In this document: positions 27,099-36,099 of the stretch, piece by piece
Numbering within the stretch: the stretch's first letter is position 1
How the letters are laid out: every line of letters begins with the position of its first letter
DNA from: an uncultured Muribaculaceae bacterium
GTDB lineage: Bacteria > Bacteroidota > Bacteroidia > Bacteroidales > Muribaculaceae
DNA length: 64,000 bases
Direction: 5' to 3'
Assembly: GCA_910587355.1 (NCBI GenBank)
Contig: CAJUKF010000007.1
Coordinates: 1 to 64,000 of the forward strand
The notes under the pieces: generated by a model
Databases searched by the model: none
Told to the model about the DNA's origin: nothing
Seen by the model: the letters and a program-made list of their open reading frames with translations, nothing else
Made by a program: the position numbers and the translations under genes

Positions 27099-27557
27099 TC
27101 AGGACACCGGTATTTTTATGCACAGCTTGCGGTGATTGCCAAGCCCGATATTGGGCGCGTGAGCGTCTTCGGGGAAAAATACTGCCAGCTGGCCTTTGTG
27201 CAGATGGATAAGCGAGTGGGCAGCATCGCCGTAAAACTCTACATCAGACTCCTCGCAGTAAGGCACTTGCGGATGCTTTAGCGCAGCTACGGGTGCCCAG
27301 CCGATTATTTCGGTGCCCTTCAGAGGTACGTGGATGTCAATGAACCGACGGTGTGCCTCAAGGCGTACGTTTTCACGCGGCATCAGTGCCGGTTCTTCGC
27401 ACTTGACGATTACATCGCCGGCTGCGGTTGAGCCTGCTGCATATATTCCTTTAACAAACCCGTCGGCTTTATGGTTCTGAAGCCATTCTATTGCGAGAGC
27501 AATGCCTTCGGAGAGTGTACCGAATTTCTGTGCGTCTTCTATTTGACAGACTATCAT
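27099..27557 (-). CDS. YhcH/YjgK/YiaL family protein
   Basis: A 152-residue single-domain cupin-like protein. RRFIDIHVPLKGTEIIGW and LAVFFPEDAHAPNI carry the conserved His/Asp/Glu ligands of the family. Members are linked to sialic acid, xylulose and alginate metabolism as anomerase-like or sugar-binding enzymes. Nothing adjacent indicates the sugar here. It starts 47 bases after the tdk stop. Confidence 0.88.
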   Translation of the reverse strand: MIVCQIEDAQKFGTLSEGIALAIEWLQNHKADGFVKGIYAAGSTAAGDVIVKCEEPALMPRENVRLEAHRRFIDIHVPLKGTEIIGWAPVAALKHPQVPYCEESDVEFYGDAAHSLIHLHKGQLAVFFPEDAHAPNIGLGNHRKLCIKIPVS

Positions 27558-27604
27558 GGCTATGGTTTAAAAAAGTCCTTTTTATCGTTGGGCCTGAGCG
27601 CTCT

Positions 27605-28243
27605 TTATTTCAAATCATCAATATCCAGAGGCAGTGCGGCCCGGTGCGCCTGCTCTATGCGGCGGTTGCGCCAACAGTTGCGGCAAATCGCCACATAGCG
27701 GTCGTCTCCGCCTATTTCCACCTGTGCGCCTTCTTCGACTATATTTCCCTTGCTGTCGATTCGTGCGTTGACTATAGTTTTACGGCCGCAGTTGCATGTG
27801 GATTTTATTTCATCTATAGTATCCGCTATTTCGAAGAGACGTCTCGAACCTTCGAAGAGATGTGTCTGGAAGTCGGTGCGCAGGCCATAACAAATCACAT
27901 TGCTGCCAAAATCATCCACTACACGCGCAAGCTGGTCGACCTGTGCGGCTGTAAGAAACTGGGCCTCGTCAATCAGAAACCAGTCGACCACCCTCTCTTC
28001 CTTTTTGTACAGCTCTATTGCCATTTCGTAGAGGTTGGTGTTGGGATATATCCAGCGGCAGGTGCGTTCGATACCGATACGCGAACGGATGACACTGTCG
28101 TTCTCGCGAGTGTCAATCACCGGTTTCAGGCATAGATAATCCATGTGACGCTCTTCGAAGTTATAGGCTGTAGTCAGCAGGAGGGCTGTCTTTGCCGAGC
28201 CCATGGTGCCGTAGCGAAAATATAATTTTCCTTTTCTTTGCAT
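27605..28243 (-). CDS. tdk: Thymidine kinase Tdk (type II)
   Basis: Phosphorylates thymidine in the salvage pathway. The start is set at MQRKGKLYFRYG: the reading frame runs up to 28468 but would then include the tRNA-fMet gene and its terminator. The 212-residue protein has P-loop GTMGSAKTALLL (about 13-24), the Walker B-like FLIDEAQFL, and a zinc lasso domain with CNCG and CRNC. Monocistronic start with TATCTTTG upstream. Confidence 0.95.
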   Translation of the reverse strand: MQRKGKLYFRYGTMGSAKTALLLTTAYNFEERHMDYLCLKPVIDTRENDSVIRSRIGIERTCRWIYPNTNLYEMAIELYKKEERVVDWFLIDEAQFLTAAQVDQLARVVDDFGSNVICYGLRTDFQTHLFEGSRRLFEIADTIDEIKSTCNCGRKTIVNARIDSKGNIVEEGAQVEIGGDDRYVAICRNCWRNRRIEQAHRAALPLDIDDLK

Positions 28244-28264
28244 GGCTTGTTGATGATTTGGCTT

Positions 28265-28272
28265 CAAAGATA
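28265..28272 (-). promoter_or_regulatory. -7 element of tdk
   Basis: TATCTTTG on the minus strand, 21 bases upstream of the tdk ATG. It fits TAnnTTTG, and no clear -33 TTTG is seen. Confidence 0.5.
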
Positions 28273-28375
28273 GGAAGTTTTTGCCGATTATTATGCATGC
28301 AGTGCAAAAACTTATTAACAATCGCTCAACGACGGTGTCAGCGCGCAGCGGTAAGACGGCGGCTATGCTGGAATG

Positions 28376-28403
28376 AAAAAAAACCTTCCGGTTTACCGAA
28401 AGG
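28376..28403 (-). terminator. Terminator of tRNA-fMet
   Basis: On the minus strand CCTTTCGG-TAAA-CCGGAAGG (8 bp with one G-U pair, four-base loop) is followed directly by eight T. It begins 8 bases after the tRNA 3' end. Confidence 0.92.
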
Positions 28404-28410
28404 CTTTGTG

Positions 28411-28482
<72 letters not shown>

Positions 28483-28496
28483 TTGTTTTGATGCTG

Positions 28497-28528
28497 CAAA
28501 ATTACTGCTATTTTTTGTCACATCCAAA
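28497..28528 (-). promoter_or_regulatory. Promoter of tRNA-fMet
   Basis: Minus-strand TTTG (28525-28528), 20 bases, TAATTTTG (28497-28504). It sits 14 bases before the tRNA. Confidence 0.82.
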
Positions 28529-28633
28529 TATTTAACACTAATTAACTGTGGCTTTTGTTTTTTTTCGGTTCCCGAACCAAGCGGACTGCAGAGCGGTTTA
28601 TATATTATAAAAATGTATAATGGATAAAATTGC

Positions 28634-28804
28634 ATGAGTATGAAAGAAAATAAAACTAAAAACGTATCTCAAACTGTTGATAATCACGCTGCAAATACAT
28701 TTCCTGGCGTGAGTGTCGATATTGCCGATGATGAAAAAGTGTCGAATAAACTTGTCAAGGAGCGTACAAAAACCTTGAACAACAATCCCCGCAATAATGA
28801 CTGA
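28634..28804 (+). CDS. Small hypothetical protein, 56 residues
   Basis: ATG at 28634 to TGA at 28804. The product begins MSMKENKTKNVSQTVDNHAA and ends KTLNNNPRNND. It is hydrophilic and Asn/Lys/Asp-rich, with no cysteine and no membrane segment. It lies in a 0.57 kb gap between tRNA-fMet and the glycogen synthase and is followed 33 bases later by a terminator-like hairpin, which supports a real transcript. No family is recognised and no consensus promoter is obvious upstream. It could be spurious, but the codon pattern and the terminator favour a gene. Confidence 0.55.
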   Translation: MSMKENKTKNVSQTVDNHAANTFPGVSVDIADDEKVSNKLVKERTKTLNNNPRNND

Positions 28805-28837
28805 TTAGATAAAAGCCGTACATTTTAATGAAATTTT

Positions 28838-28874
28838 CCGGCGGAGGCCAAGGAGGGGCCGTCGCCGGCTTTTT
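28838..28874 (+). terminator. Terminator-like hairpin after the 56-aa ORF
   Basis: CCGGCG (28838-28843) pairs with CGCCGG (28863-28868), with an inner GGCC/GGCC pairing and a run of five T. The inner part (28847-28860) can instead pair with 28885-28898, so two structures compete. The stretch from here to the glgA promoter holds nothing else recognisable. Confidence 0.6.
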
Positions 28875-28985
28875 GTGCCTTTCAGGGCCCCTCTTGGCAT
28901 GTTACATGAAATGATAGGGCGAGTTTTTGCGGATGCCAATGTCTCTTGCCGTCAATATTGTTTGGGGTAAGCCTCTGAGTGTTAA

Positions 28986-29017
28986 TTTGCAAATATCGAA
29001 AAAATACGCTACCTTTG
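28986..29017 (+). promoter_or_regulatory. Promoter of the glycogen genes
   Basis: TTTG (28986-28989), 20 bases, TACCTTTG (29010-29017), with an AT-rich leader of about 27 nt to the ATG at 29051. Confidence 0.85.
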
Positions 29018-29050
29018 CGGCTCTAAAAAAGATTGAAGCTTACGCTGAAT

Positions 29051-30709
29051 ATGGATAATTGTAGCAAAGATATTGATTTGCTTTTTGAAACAAGCTGGGA
29101 AGTCTGTAACAAAGTTGGTGGCATATATGCCGTTTTGTCCAGTAAGGCCAAGACTCTGAAAGACAGATTCAAGGACAATCTTATCTTTATAGGCCCCGAC
29201 GTATGGACTGAAGAGAATCCGTCGCCGTATTTCACCGAAACCAGGTCGCTTATGCGGCGCTGGGCCGAGAATGCCATGCTCCCCGAAGGTGTGAGTGTGA
29301 GAGTGGGCCGCTGGAATGTCCCGGGCAAGCCGGTCGCTGTGCTTGTGAAGTTCGATGGTATGTATGCTTCAAAAGATATCGCCTATAGCCGTATGTGGGA
29401 GCTATACGGAGTTGACTCCCTTCATGCTTACGGTGACTACGACGAAGGCTGTGCTTTTGCACGCGCCGCAGCTATGGTTATTGAAAGTATAATCGAATAT
29501 ACAAAGACTTCGCCAAGCAAGGTTGTCGCCCATTTCGATGAGTGGACAACCGCTATGGGTCTTCTTACTCTAAAAGCCGATGTGCCGGCGGCTGCAACCG
29601 TTTTTACTACCCACGCCACAAGCATAGGCCGCAGCATCTGCGGCAACGGCAAGCCTCTTTACGACCAGCTCCCGAACTATAACGGCGACCAGATGGCTGC
29701 CGAACTCAATATGCAGAGCAAGCACTCGCTCGAAAAAGCCGCAGCGTGGAATGCCGACTGCTTCACGACCGTGAGCGATGTCACTGCTACGGAAGCTGAA
29801 CAGTTACTCGGCCGTCGTCCCGAAGTGACTCCCAACGGGTTCGAGCTGAATTTTGTGCCTGTAAAAACCAAATACACCGCAGCCCGTAAAGCAGCCCGCA
29901 ATATAATTCTCAATATGGCCGCGTCGCTTACCGGAGTCAGCTTTCCGGACGACACCTTCATAGTAGCCACATCGGGCCGTTGCGAATACCGCAACAAAGG
30001 TATCGATATGTATCTCGACGCAATGCGCCGTGTCGCCGACAGCAATCACGGCCGCCGAGTGCTCGCACTTGTTCTCGTGCCGGCATGGTCGTCAGGTCCG
30101 CGTCAGGATTTACGGCAGCAGATGGTGATGCAGATTCATTCGCGCCTCGCAGACCCTGTAATCACACATAAGCTTAACAACTACGACACTGACCCCATCA
30201 ACAGCCGCATTCACCAGCTCGGTTTTACCAATGACGCCGCTTCGGCTGTAACCGTGATTTATGTGCCGTGTTATCTTGATGGGTTCGATGGTATTTTCGA
30301 CCTTACTTATTATCAGCTTCTCCCGGGTCTGGACCTCACAGTATTTGCTTCATATTACGAGCCATGGGGCTATACACCTCTCGAAAGCATAGCGTTCGGA
30401 GTGCCTACGGTAACCACTACTCTTGCAGGTTTCGGACGTTGGATAGAGGAGGTGCAGCCCAATCCGAATTTTGAGAATTGCGGTGCAGAGGTCGTCGAGC
30501 GCACAGACAGCAACTACTGGCAGGCCGTCGAAGCCATATGCGGTCGTATAAGCCAGATGCTTGAGGCCAATTGCGCTGATACTCAAAACATCCGTAATGC
30601 GGCCGCTGCAACGGCTGCAAAAGCACAGTGGTCCGACTTTATCAAGTACTACGACAAGGCTTACTGCGACGCACTCGCCGCACGTGACAGCCGTCTCAAA
30701 AACAGATAA
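29051..30709 (+). CDS. Glycogen synthase, GT3 type
   Basis: Extends alpha-1,4-glucan chains from a nucleotide-glucose donor. The N-terminus LLFETSWEVCNKVGGIYAVL matches the eukaryote-like GT3 glycogen synthases carried by Bacteroidales, not the GT5 GlgA family. It has an internal FTTHATSIGRS segment and the C-terminal YYEPWGYTPLESIAFGVPT donor-site motif with the catalytic Glu region. 552 residues from ATG 29051. An in-frame ATG at 29033 is only 16 bases after the -7 element and less likely. It lies 41 bases upstream of glycogen phosphorylase, and the two form the storage-glucan operon. Confidence 0.92.
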   Translation: MDNCSKDIDLLFETSWEVCNKVGGIYAVLSSKAKTLKDRFKDNLIFIGPDVWTEENPSPYFTETRSLMRRWAENAMLPEGVSVRVGRWNVPGKPVAVLVKFDGMYASKDIAYSRMWELYGVDSLHAYGDYDEGCAFARAAAMVIESIIEYTKTSPSKVVAHFDEWTTAMGLLTLKADVPAAATVFTTHATSIGRSICGNGKPLYDQLPNYNGDQMAAELNMQSKHSLEKAAAWNADCFTTVSDVTATEAEQLLGRRPEVTPNGFELNFVPVKTKYTAARKAARNIILNMAASLTGVSFPDDTFIVATSGRCEYRNKGIDMYLDAMRRVADSNHGRRVLALVLVPAWSSGPRQDLRQQMVMQIHSRLADPVITHKLNNYDTDPINSRIHQLGFTNDAASAVTVIYVPCYLDGFDGIFDLTYYQLLPGLDLTVFASYYEPWGYTPLESIAFGVPTVTTTLAGFGRWIEEVQPNPNFENCGAEVVERTDSNYWQAVEAICGRISQMLEANCADTQNIRNAAAATAAKAQWSDFIKYYDKAYCDALAARDSRLKNR

Positions 30710-30750
30710 TCTCTCATTTCTTAATCAGAAATATCACCAAACAGTAATAT

Positions 30751-33309
30751 ATGAAAATTTCAGTAAGCAACACTAACGCCCCTGTATGGCGTGACATTAC
30801 TGTAAAATCAGAGCTTCCCGCAAAGCTCAAGCCGCTTGAAGTTCTCTCCAAAAACCTCTGGTGGGTATGGAACAGCGAGGCAAAAGCCCTTTTCCGCTCC
30901 ATTAATCCCGACAGCTGGCGCAAAGACGGCGAGAACCCCGTCCTTCTTGTGCAGTCGCTCACTTCCGAGCGTATTTCTCAGCTTCTGGCCGATGAAGCTT
31001 TCATGGCCGAGCTCAACCGTGTGTATGCCGACTTCAAGGAGTATATGTCGAAGCCTATGCGCAAAGACGTTCCTTCTGTTTCCTACTTCTCCATGGAGTA
31101 CGGTCTCTGCAACTGCCTCAAAATCTACTCCGGCGGCCTCGGTGTGCTTGCCGGTGACTATATCAAGGAAGCGTCCGACAGTCGTGTCGACATGACTGCC
31201 GTAGGTTTCCTTTATCGTTACGGTTATTTCAACCAGACTCTCAGTGTCGACGGCCAGCAGATTGCCAACTACGAGCCTCAGAATTTCAATCAGCTCCCTA
31301 TCGAGCAGATGATGGAAGAGGATGGCCGTCCCATGATTCTTGAAGTACCTTATCCCGGCCGCATCATCTACTCGCACATCTGGCGTGTGAATGTGGGCCG
31401 CATGAAGCTCTATCTGATGGACACGGACTTCGACATGAACAGCGAATTCGACCGACCTATCACACACAAGCTCTATGGCGGCGACTGGGAGAACCGCATC
31501 AAGCAGGAATATCTGCTCGGCATCGGCGGTATTCTCATGCTTCAGAAACTCGGCATCAAGAGCCAGCTCTATCATTGCAACGAAGGTCATGCCGCTTTGC
31601 TCAACCTCCAGCGTCTCGTTGACTACGTTCAGAAAGACGGCCTTTCGTTCAATGTTGCCCTCGAGCTCGTGCGTGCATCCGGTCTCTATACCGTCCATAC
31701 CCCCGTGCCCGCGGGCCACGACTACTTTGACGAAGGTCTTTTCGGCAAGTATATGGGAGAATATCCTGCAAAACTCGGCATCAGCTGGAACGACCTCATG
31801 AATATGGGCCGCGAGAATCCCGACACTAACGAGCGTTTCTCCATGAGCGTGTTCGCTCTCAACACCTGTCAGGAAGCCAACGGTGTAAGCTGGCTCCACG
31901 GCGAGGTGTCGAAGAAGATGTTCGCAGGTATCTGGAAAGGTTACTCATGGGAAGAAAGCCATGTTGGATATGTAACCAACGGCGTGCACATGCCCACATG
32001 GGCTGCTTCGGAGTGGAAGGAGTTCTACTACAACACTCTTGGCAGCAAAGTATTCGAAGACCAGAGCAATCCGGATTCATGGAAGGGTATTTTCGATGTC
32101 CCCGACCAGACAATCTGGAATCTGCGCGTGACGATGAAGAACAAATTCATCAATTTCCTCCGCCGCGACTTCAAGGAGAAATGGCTTGCCAATCAGGGAG
32201 ACCCCGGAGCTGTGGTCAACATCCTCGACCGCATCAACCCCAACGCTCTCATCATCGGTTTCGCACGCCGCTTCGCCACATACAAGCGCGCGCACCTTCT
32301 CTTCACTGACCTCGACCGTCTGGCCAAGATTGTGAACAACGAGAAGTTCCCCGTGCAGTTCATCTTCGCCGGCAAGGCTCACCCGGCCGATGGTGCCGGC
32401 CAGGACCTCATCAAACGGATTGTGGAAATCAGCCGCCGTCCCGAATTCCTCGGCAAAATCATCTTCCTCGAGGATTATAACATGATTGTGGCAAAGCGCC
32501 TCGTTACAGGTGTCGATATCTGGCTCAATACTCCCACACGTCCTCTCGAGGCATCGGGCACATCTGGCGAAAAGGCCGAGATGAACGGCGTGCTCAACTT
32601 CTCCGTGCTTGACGGCTGGTGGTACGAAGGCTACCGTTTCGACGAGAAAGCAGGCTGGGCTCTTACCGACAAGCGTACATACTCCGACCAGGGTCAGCAG
32701 GATAAACTCGATGCGGCTACCATCTACTCGATGCTTGAGAACGAAATCATACCTCTCTATTTCGAGAAGAACTCCGCAGGCTACTCGCCCCGCTGGATTC
32801 AGTACATCAAGGGCTCTGTCGGCCATATCGCTCCCCACTTCACCATGAAGCGTATGATTGACGACTATATCAGCCGCTTCTATGACAAAGAGGCTGCCCG
32901 CAGCAAGCGTCTTGCTGCCGACAACTACGCCCTTGCCAAGAGCATCGTGGCATGGAAAGAGAAAGTGGCTTCAGAGTGGAGTGGAATCAAGGTGCTCGAC
33001 GTACGTCACAGCGGTGAAATCAGTGCAAGCCTCACAGGCGAGCCTTTCCATGTTGAAGTAACCGTCGATACCAACGGCATCGGCCGTGACCTAGGTCTCG
33101 AAATGGTGATTTACCGTCAGTCCGATGGTCATGAGTCGCTCCTCCGTACCGAAGAATTCAAGGTCGTTAAGCAGGAAGGCAACGTGCTCACTTATGAGCT
33201 CTCGTCCAAACTCAAGGACGCAGGCGTATTCCGCTACGGCTTCCGCTTCTTCCCCAAGAATGCCGAGCTGCCCTCGCGTCAGGATTTTGCCTATACTCAT
33301 TGGATTTAA
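30751..33309 (+). CDS. glgP: Alpha-glucan (glycogen) phosphorylase, GT35
   Basis: Releases glucose-1-phosphate from alpha-1,4-glucans using PLP. The 852-residue protein has an N-terminal DUF3417-type region (about 15-110; KPLEVLSKNLWWVWN), the conserved YFSMEYGL segment, HCNEGHAALLNLQRL, and the PLP site EASGTSGEKAEMNGVLNFSV with the Schiff-base lysine. This is the short bacterial/archaeal alpha-glucan phosphorylase subgroup. It is followed by a strong terminator, so the operon is two genes. Confidence 0.94.
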   Translation: MKISVSNTNAPVWRDITVKSELPAKLKPLEVLSKNLWWVWNSEAKALFRSINPDSWRKDGENPVLLVQSLTSERISQLLADEAFMAELNRVYADFKEYMSKPMRKDVPSVSYFSMEYGLCNCLKIYSGGLGVLAGDYIKEASDSRVDMTAVGFLYRYGYFNQTLSVDGQQIANYEPQNFNQLPIEQMMEEDGRPMILEVPYPGRIIYSHIWRVNVGRMKLYLMDTDFDMNSEFDRPITHKLYGGDWENRIKQEYLLGIGGILMLQKLGIKSQLYHCNEGHAALLNLQRLVDYVQKDGLSFNVALELVRASGLYTVHTPVPAGHDYFDEGLFGKYMGEYPAKLGISWNDLMNMGRENPDTNERFSMSVFALNTCQEANGVSWLHGEVSKKMFAGIWKGYSWEESHVGYVTNGVHMPTWAASEWKEFYYNTLGSKVFEDQSNPDSWKGIFDVPDQTIWNLRVTMKNKFINFLRRDFKEKWLANQGDPGAVVNILDRINPNALIIGFARRFATYKRAHLLFTDLDRLAKIVNNEKFPVQFIFAGKAHPADGAGQDLIKRIVEISRRPEFLGKIIFLEDYNMIVAKRLVTGVDIWLNTPTRPLEASGTSGEKAEMNGVLNFSVLDGWWYEGYRFDEKAGWALTDKRTYSDQGQQDKLDAATIYSMLENEIIPLYFEKNSAGYSPRWIQYIKGSVGHIAPHFTMKRMIDDYISRFYDKEAARSKRLAADNYALAKSIVAWKEKVASEWSGIKVLDVRHSGEISASLTGEPFHVEVTVDTNGIGRDLGLEMVIYRQSDGHESLLRTEEFKVVKQEGNVLTYELSSKLKDAGVFRYGFRFFPKNAELPSRQDFAYTHWI

Positions 33310-33328
33310 TTATCCTGCAATTTTATAC

Positions 33329-33364
33329 AGCCGCCTGCGACATTTCGCCGCAGGCGGCTTTTTG
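33329..33364 (+). terminator. Terminator of the glycogen operon
   Basis: An 11-bp stem AGCCGCCTGCG / CGCAGGCGGCT with a nine-base loop and a T tract, starting 20 bases after the phosphorylase stop. Confidence 0.93.
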
Positions 33365-33404
33365 TGTTTTATAAAAACTTTTTTCAAAAAAAAGCGACGA
33401 TGCG

Positions 33405-33435
33405 CTTGCAGATTCAAAAAAAGTGCGTACCTTTG
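33405..33435 (+). promoter_or_regulatory. Promoter of tRNA-His
   Basis: CTTG (33405-33408, one mismatch to TTTG), 19 bases, TACCTTTG (33428-33435), 16 bases before the tRNA. Confidence 0.72.
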
Positions 33436-33451
33436 CAGTGCCTTAAGAAAT

Positions 33452-33526
33452 GGTGCCCATAGTTCAGTTGGTTAGAACGTCGGATTGTGGTTCCGAAGGT
33501 CAAGGGTTCGAATCCCCTTGGGCACC
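33452..33526 (+). tRNA. tRNA-His (GTG)
   Basis: A 75-nt cloverleaf including the His-specific G-1. Acceptor GTGCCCA/TGGGCAC, anticodon arm CGGAT-TGTGGTT-CCG region giving anticodon GTG, T-arm with GTTCGAATC, discriminator C73. CCA is not encoded. Confidence 0.97.
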
Positions 33527-33532
33527 CTAAGC

Positions 33533-33566
33533 CGGCAGTCCTTGTTCAAGGGCTGCCGTTTTTTTT
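33533..33566 (+). terminator. Terminator of tRNA-His
   Basis: The stem CGGCAG-T-CCTTG / CAAGG-G-CTGCCG with a TT loop is followed by eight T. It lies 24 bases ahead of the priA ATG, so priA probably depends on readthrough or an unseen promoter. Confidence 0.88.
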
Positions 33567-33589
33567 GTTTTCTCTTTCTCTGTAACGAT

Positions 33590-36052
33590 ATGCGACGCTA
33601 CGCCCGGGTAATAGTACCGCTTCCGCTCAACGAAATCTTCACCTATGCCGTCCCTGACGGCATGAATGTGTCGCCATGCTGTCGTGTGATAGTACCGTTC
33701 GGCGCACGCCATTTTTATACCGGCATAGTTGAGAGCGTATCGACTGTGGCTCCGCCTCCTGGTGTGGCATTAAAGGAAATATCGAGTGTGCTCGACGACG
33801 AGCCTGTGGTGCGCCCGGCGCAAATACGCTTCTGGCAGTGGATTGCCGATTATTATCTGTGCAGTATCGGTGAGGTCTACAACGCGGCATTGCCGTCCGG
33901 TCTCAAAATCAGCAGTGAGACACGGATTACCGTTAATCCTGATGCCGACACGGATGAATTCGGCAACTGCACGCCAAAAGAGCTGGCGGTGCTGGAGTTC
34001 GTGAAAAACGAGGGGCAGTCGACGGCTTCGGCAATCCGGTCAAAAACCGGTGCGGGCGACGGTGTGATTTCGCGACTGGTCGACCGCGGTCTGCTTATGA
34101 TTTCTGAGAAACTCGTGGAGCGTTATCGCAGTGAAAAACGTGAATATGTGCGCCCGACGGTGCCCCGGGGCAACCGTGAGGCTCTTGATGATGCGTTCGT
34201 CCGGGTAAAGAAATCACCCCGTCAGGAAGAAGCTCTGATGGCTCTTGTTGCTTTGTCGGAGTTCTATAAAGATGTGTCCGAACCACTTGCGGAAGTACCC
34301 GTCGACGTGCTTCTTGAGCGTGCCGGCGTACCACGTACGGCAGTCAGGGCTTTGGCTGACAAGGGAATCTGCGAGTTATACAAGAAAGAAGTATCCCGTT
34401 TTTCTTTTTCGGGTACAGGCAGTTTCACTATGCCTTCGCTGTCCAAGGCTCAGGATACGGCGCTTAAACAGATTCACAAATCGTTTGTCGACAAAGAAAT
34501 CGTGCTGCTGCACGGTGTTACCGGGTCCGGTAAGACGGAGATTTATATACATCTCATCGACTATGTGCTCCGCCAGAACAGGCAGGCACTCTTTCTCGTA
34601 CCTGAAATTGCGCTTACCACCCAGCTTACGCGGCGTCTGCAGCGTGTTTTCGGTGCGAAAGTTGTGATTTACCACTCCAAATTCAGCGATAACGAGCGGG
34701 TCGATATATGGAAAAAACTCATGCGCTCGGCTGAGCCATGCGTGGTGATAGGAGCGCGTTCGGCGGTATTTCTGCCTTTCTCGCGTCTCGGAATAGTAAT
34801 AGTCGATGAGGAGCATGAGTCAAGCTATAAGCAGGCCGACCCGGCTCCCCGGTATAACGGACGCGATGCGGCCGCTGTTCTGGCATCGATGCATGGGGCC
34901 AAGACCCTCTTCGGAAGCGCCACACCCGCTGTAGAGACATATTTCAAGGCGGCCACGGGTAAATTCGGTCTTGTGGAACTCTCAGAGCGCTTCGGGGGCG
35001 CTGCTCTGCCCGACATCGATATCATAGACATGAAGTCTGAGCGCGGGCGCCGGGCTGTAAGCGGTTATTTCTCCCACCGCCTGCTCGACGCGACTCTCGA
35101 CGCGCTGTCGCACAAGCGTCAGGCAATTCTTTTTCATAATCGCCGCGGATACGCACCTATGGCACGTTGCACCATGTGTGCATTTACGCCTAAATGTAAT
35201 TTCTGCGATGTATCGCTCACTTTTCATCGCCGCATCAACAAGCTTGTATGCCATTATTGCGGCACGGAGTATAGTGTGCCGACGGTTTGTCCCGAATGCC
35301 GCGAGCCGGCCATTGAAATCGCCGGATACGGCACAGAGCGTCTTGAAGAAGAAATAGAGGCTAATTTCCGCGACCGCAAGGTGCTGCGCATGGACCTCGA
35401 CACTACGCGCAATAAAGACAGTTACGGGCGTATAATCGATGATTTTTCGGCACATAAGGCCGATATTCTGATAGGAACGCAGATGGTGACCAAAGGTCTC
35501 GATTTCGGCGATGTGGGCCTTGTGGGTGTACTCAATGCCGACACGCTGCTTAATTTCCCGGATTTTCGCTCTGCTGAGCGAGCTTTCAACATGCTCGAGC
35601 AGATAGCGGGCCGTGCCGGACGCCGCGATGACCGCGGACATGTGTTCGTGCAGACCTACACCCCTTCCCACCCTGTGCTTGAGCTTGTGCAGGCGCACGA
35701 TTATGCAGGTTTTTACAAGCGTGAACTGGAAGAGCGCCGCGCGTTCGGTTTCCCGCCGTTCACGCGCATAATCAATATTTATGTGAAGCACCGCGACGAG
35801 CACACTGCCCGTGAATGCGCCTCGCTTCTGTCAGCGAGCCTTCGCGAAGTTTTCGGTCCGAGAGTGTCGCCTCCCAAAGAACCGGCCGTGGCCCGGGTGT
35901 CGTCGATGTACATACGCACAATTATGCTGAAGGTTGAACGCGAGGTGGCGATGAGTAAAGTGAAGGAAATTTTGCGGGCCAGATATGTGGAACTCACTGC
36001 ATCGCCTATTATGCGCGGAGTGACGGTCTACTATGACGTAGACCCCGTGTAG
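33590..36052 (+). CDS. priA: Primosomal replication restart helicase PriA
   Basis: 3'-5' DNA helicase that reloads the replisome at stalled forks. The start is taken at MRRYARVIVPLPLNEIFTY; the frame is open back into tRNA-His but that part is not protein. 820 residues: N-terminal DNA-binding 3'BD (about 1-100), Walker A GVTGSGKTEIY, DEEH box IVDEEHESSYK, a zinc-binding insertion with CTMC, CNFC, CHYC and CPEC, then helicase motifs GTQMVTKGLDF and QIAGRAGR. Complete and of normal size for Bacteroidales. Confidence 0.96.
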   Translation: MRRYARVIVPLPLNEIFTYAVPDGMNVSPCCRVIVPFGARHFYTGIVESVSTVAPPPGVALKEISSVLDDEPVVRPAQIRFWQWIADYYLCSIGEVYNAALPSGLKISSETRITVNPDADTDEFGNCTPKELAVLEFVKNEGQSTASAIRSKTGAGDGVISRLVDRGLLMISEKLVERYRSEKREYVRPTVPRGNREALDDAFVRVKKSPRQEEALMALVALSEFYKDVSEPLAEVPVDVLLERAGVPRTAVRALADKGICELYKKEVSRFSFSGTGSFTMPSLSKAQDTALKQIHKSFVDKEIVLLHGVTGSGKTEIYIHLIDYVLRQNRQALFLVPEIALTTQLTRRLQRVFGAKVVIYHSKFSDNERVDIWKKLMRSAEPCVVIGARSAVFLPFSRLGIVIVDEEHESSYKQADPAPRYNGRDAAAVLASMHGAKTLFGSATPAVETYFKAATGKFGLVELSERFGGAALPDIDIIDMKSERGRRAVSGYFSHRLLDATLDALSHKRQAILFHNRRGYAPMARCTMCAFTPKCNFCDVSLTFHRRINKLVCHYCGTEYSVPTVCPECREPAIEIAGYGTERLEEEIEANFRDRKVLRMDLDTTRNKDSYGRIIDDFSAHKADILIGTQMVTKGLDFGDVGLVGVLNADTLLNFPDFRSAERAFNMLEQIAGRAGRRDDRGHVFVQTYTPSHPVLELVQAHDYAGFYKRELEERRAFGFPPFTRIINIYVKHRDEHTARECASLLSASLREVFGPRVSPPKEPAVARVSSMYIRTIMLKVEREVAMSKVKEILRARYVELTASPIMRGVTVYYDVDPV

Positions 36053-36099
36053 CGCAACAATCGCGCTTCTCAGGTGTTGTTCTTTAAAAGAATGACACG

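Noticed and set aside
30808..31899. A 363-codon open frame on the minus strand opposite glycogen phosphorylase
   Set aside because: It is complementary to a well-conserved phosphorylase gene, has no domain, promoter or partner, and is a shadow of GC-rich sense codons.
33485..33589. N-terminal extension of priA from 33485
   Set aside because: It begins inside tRNA-His and crosses a strong terminator; PriA homology begins at 33590.
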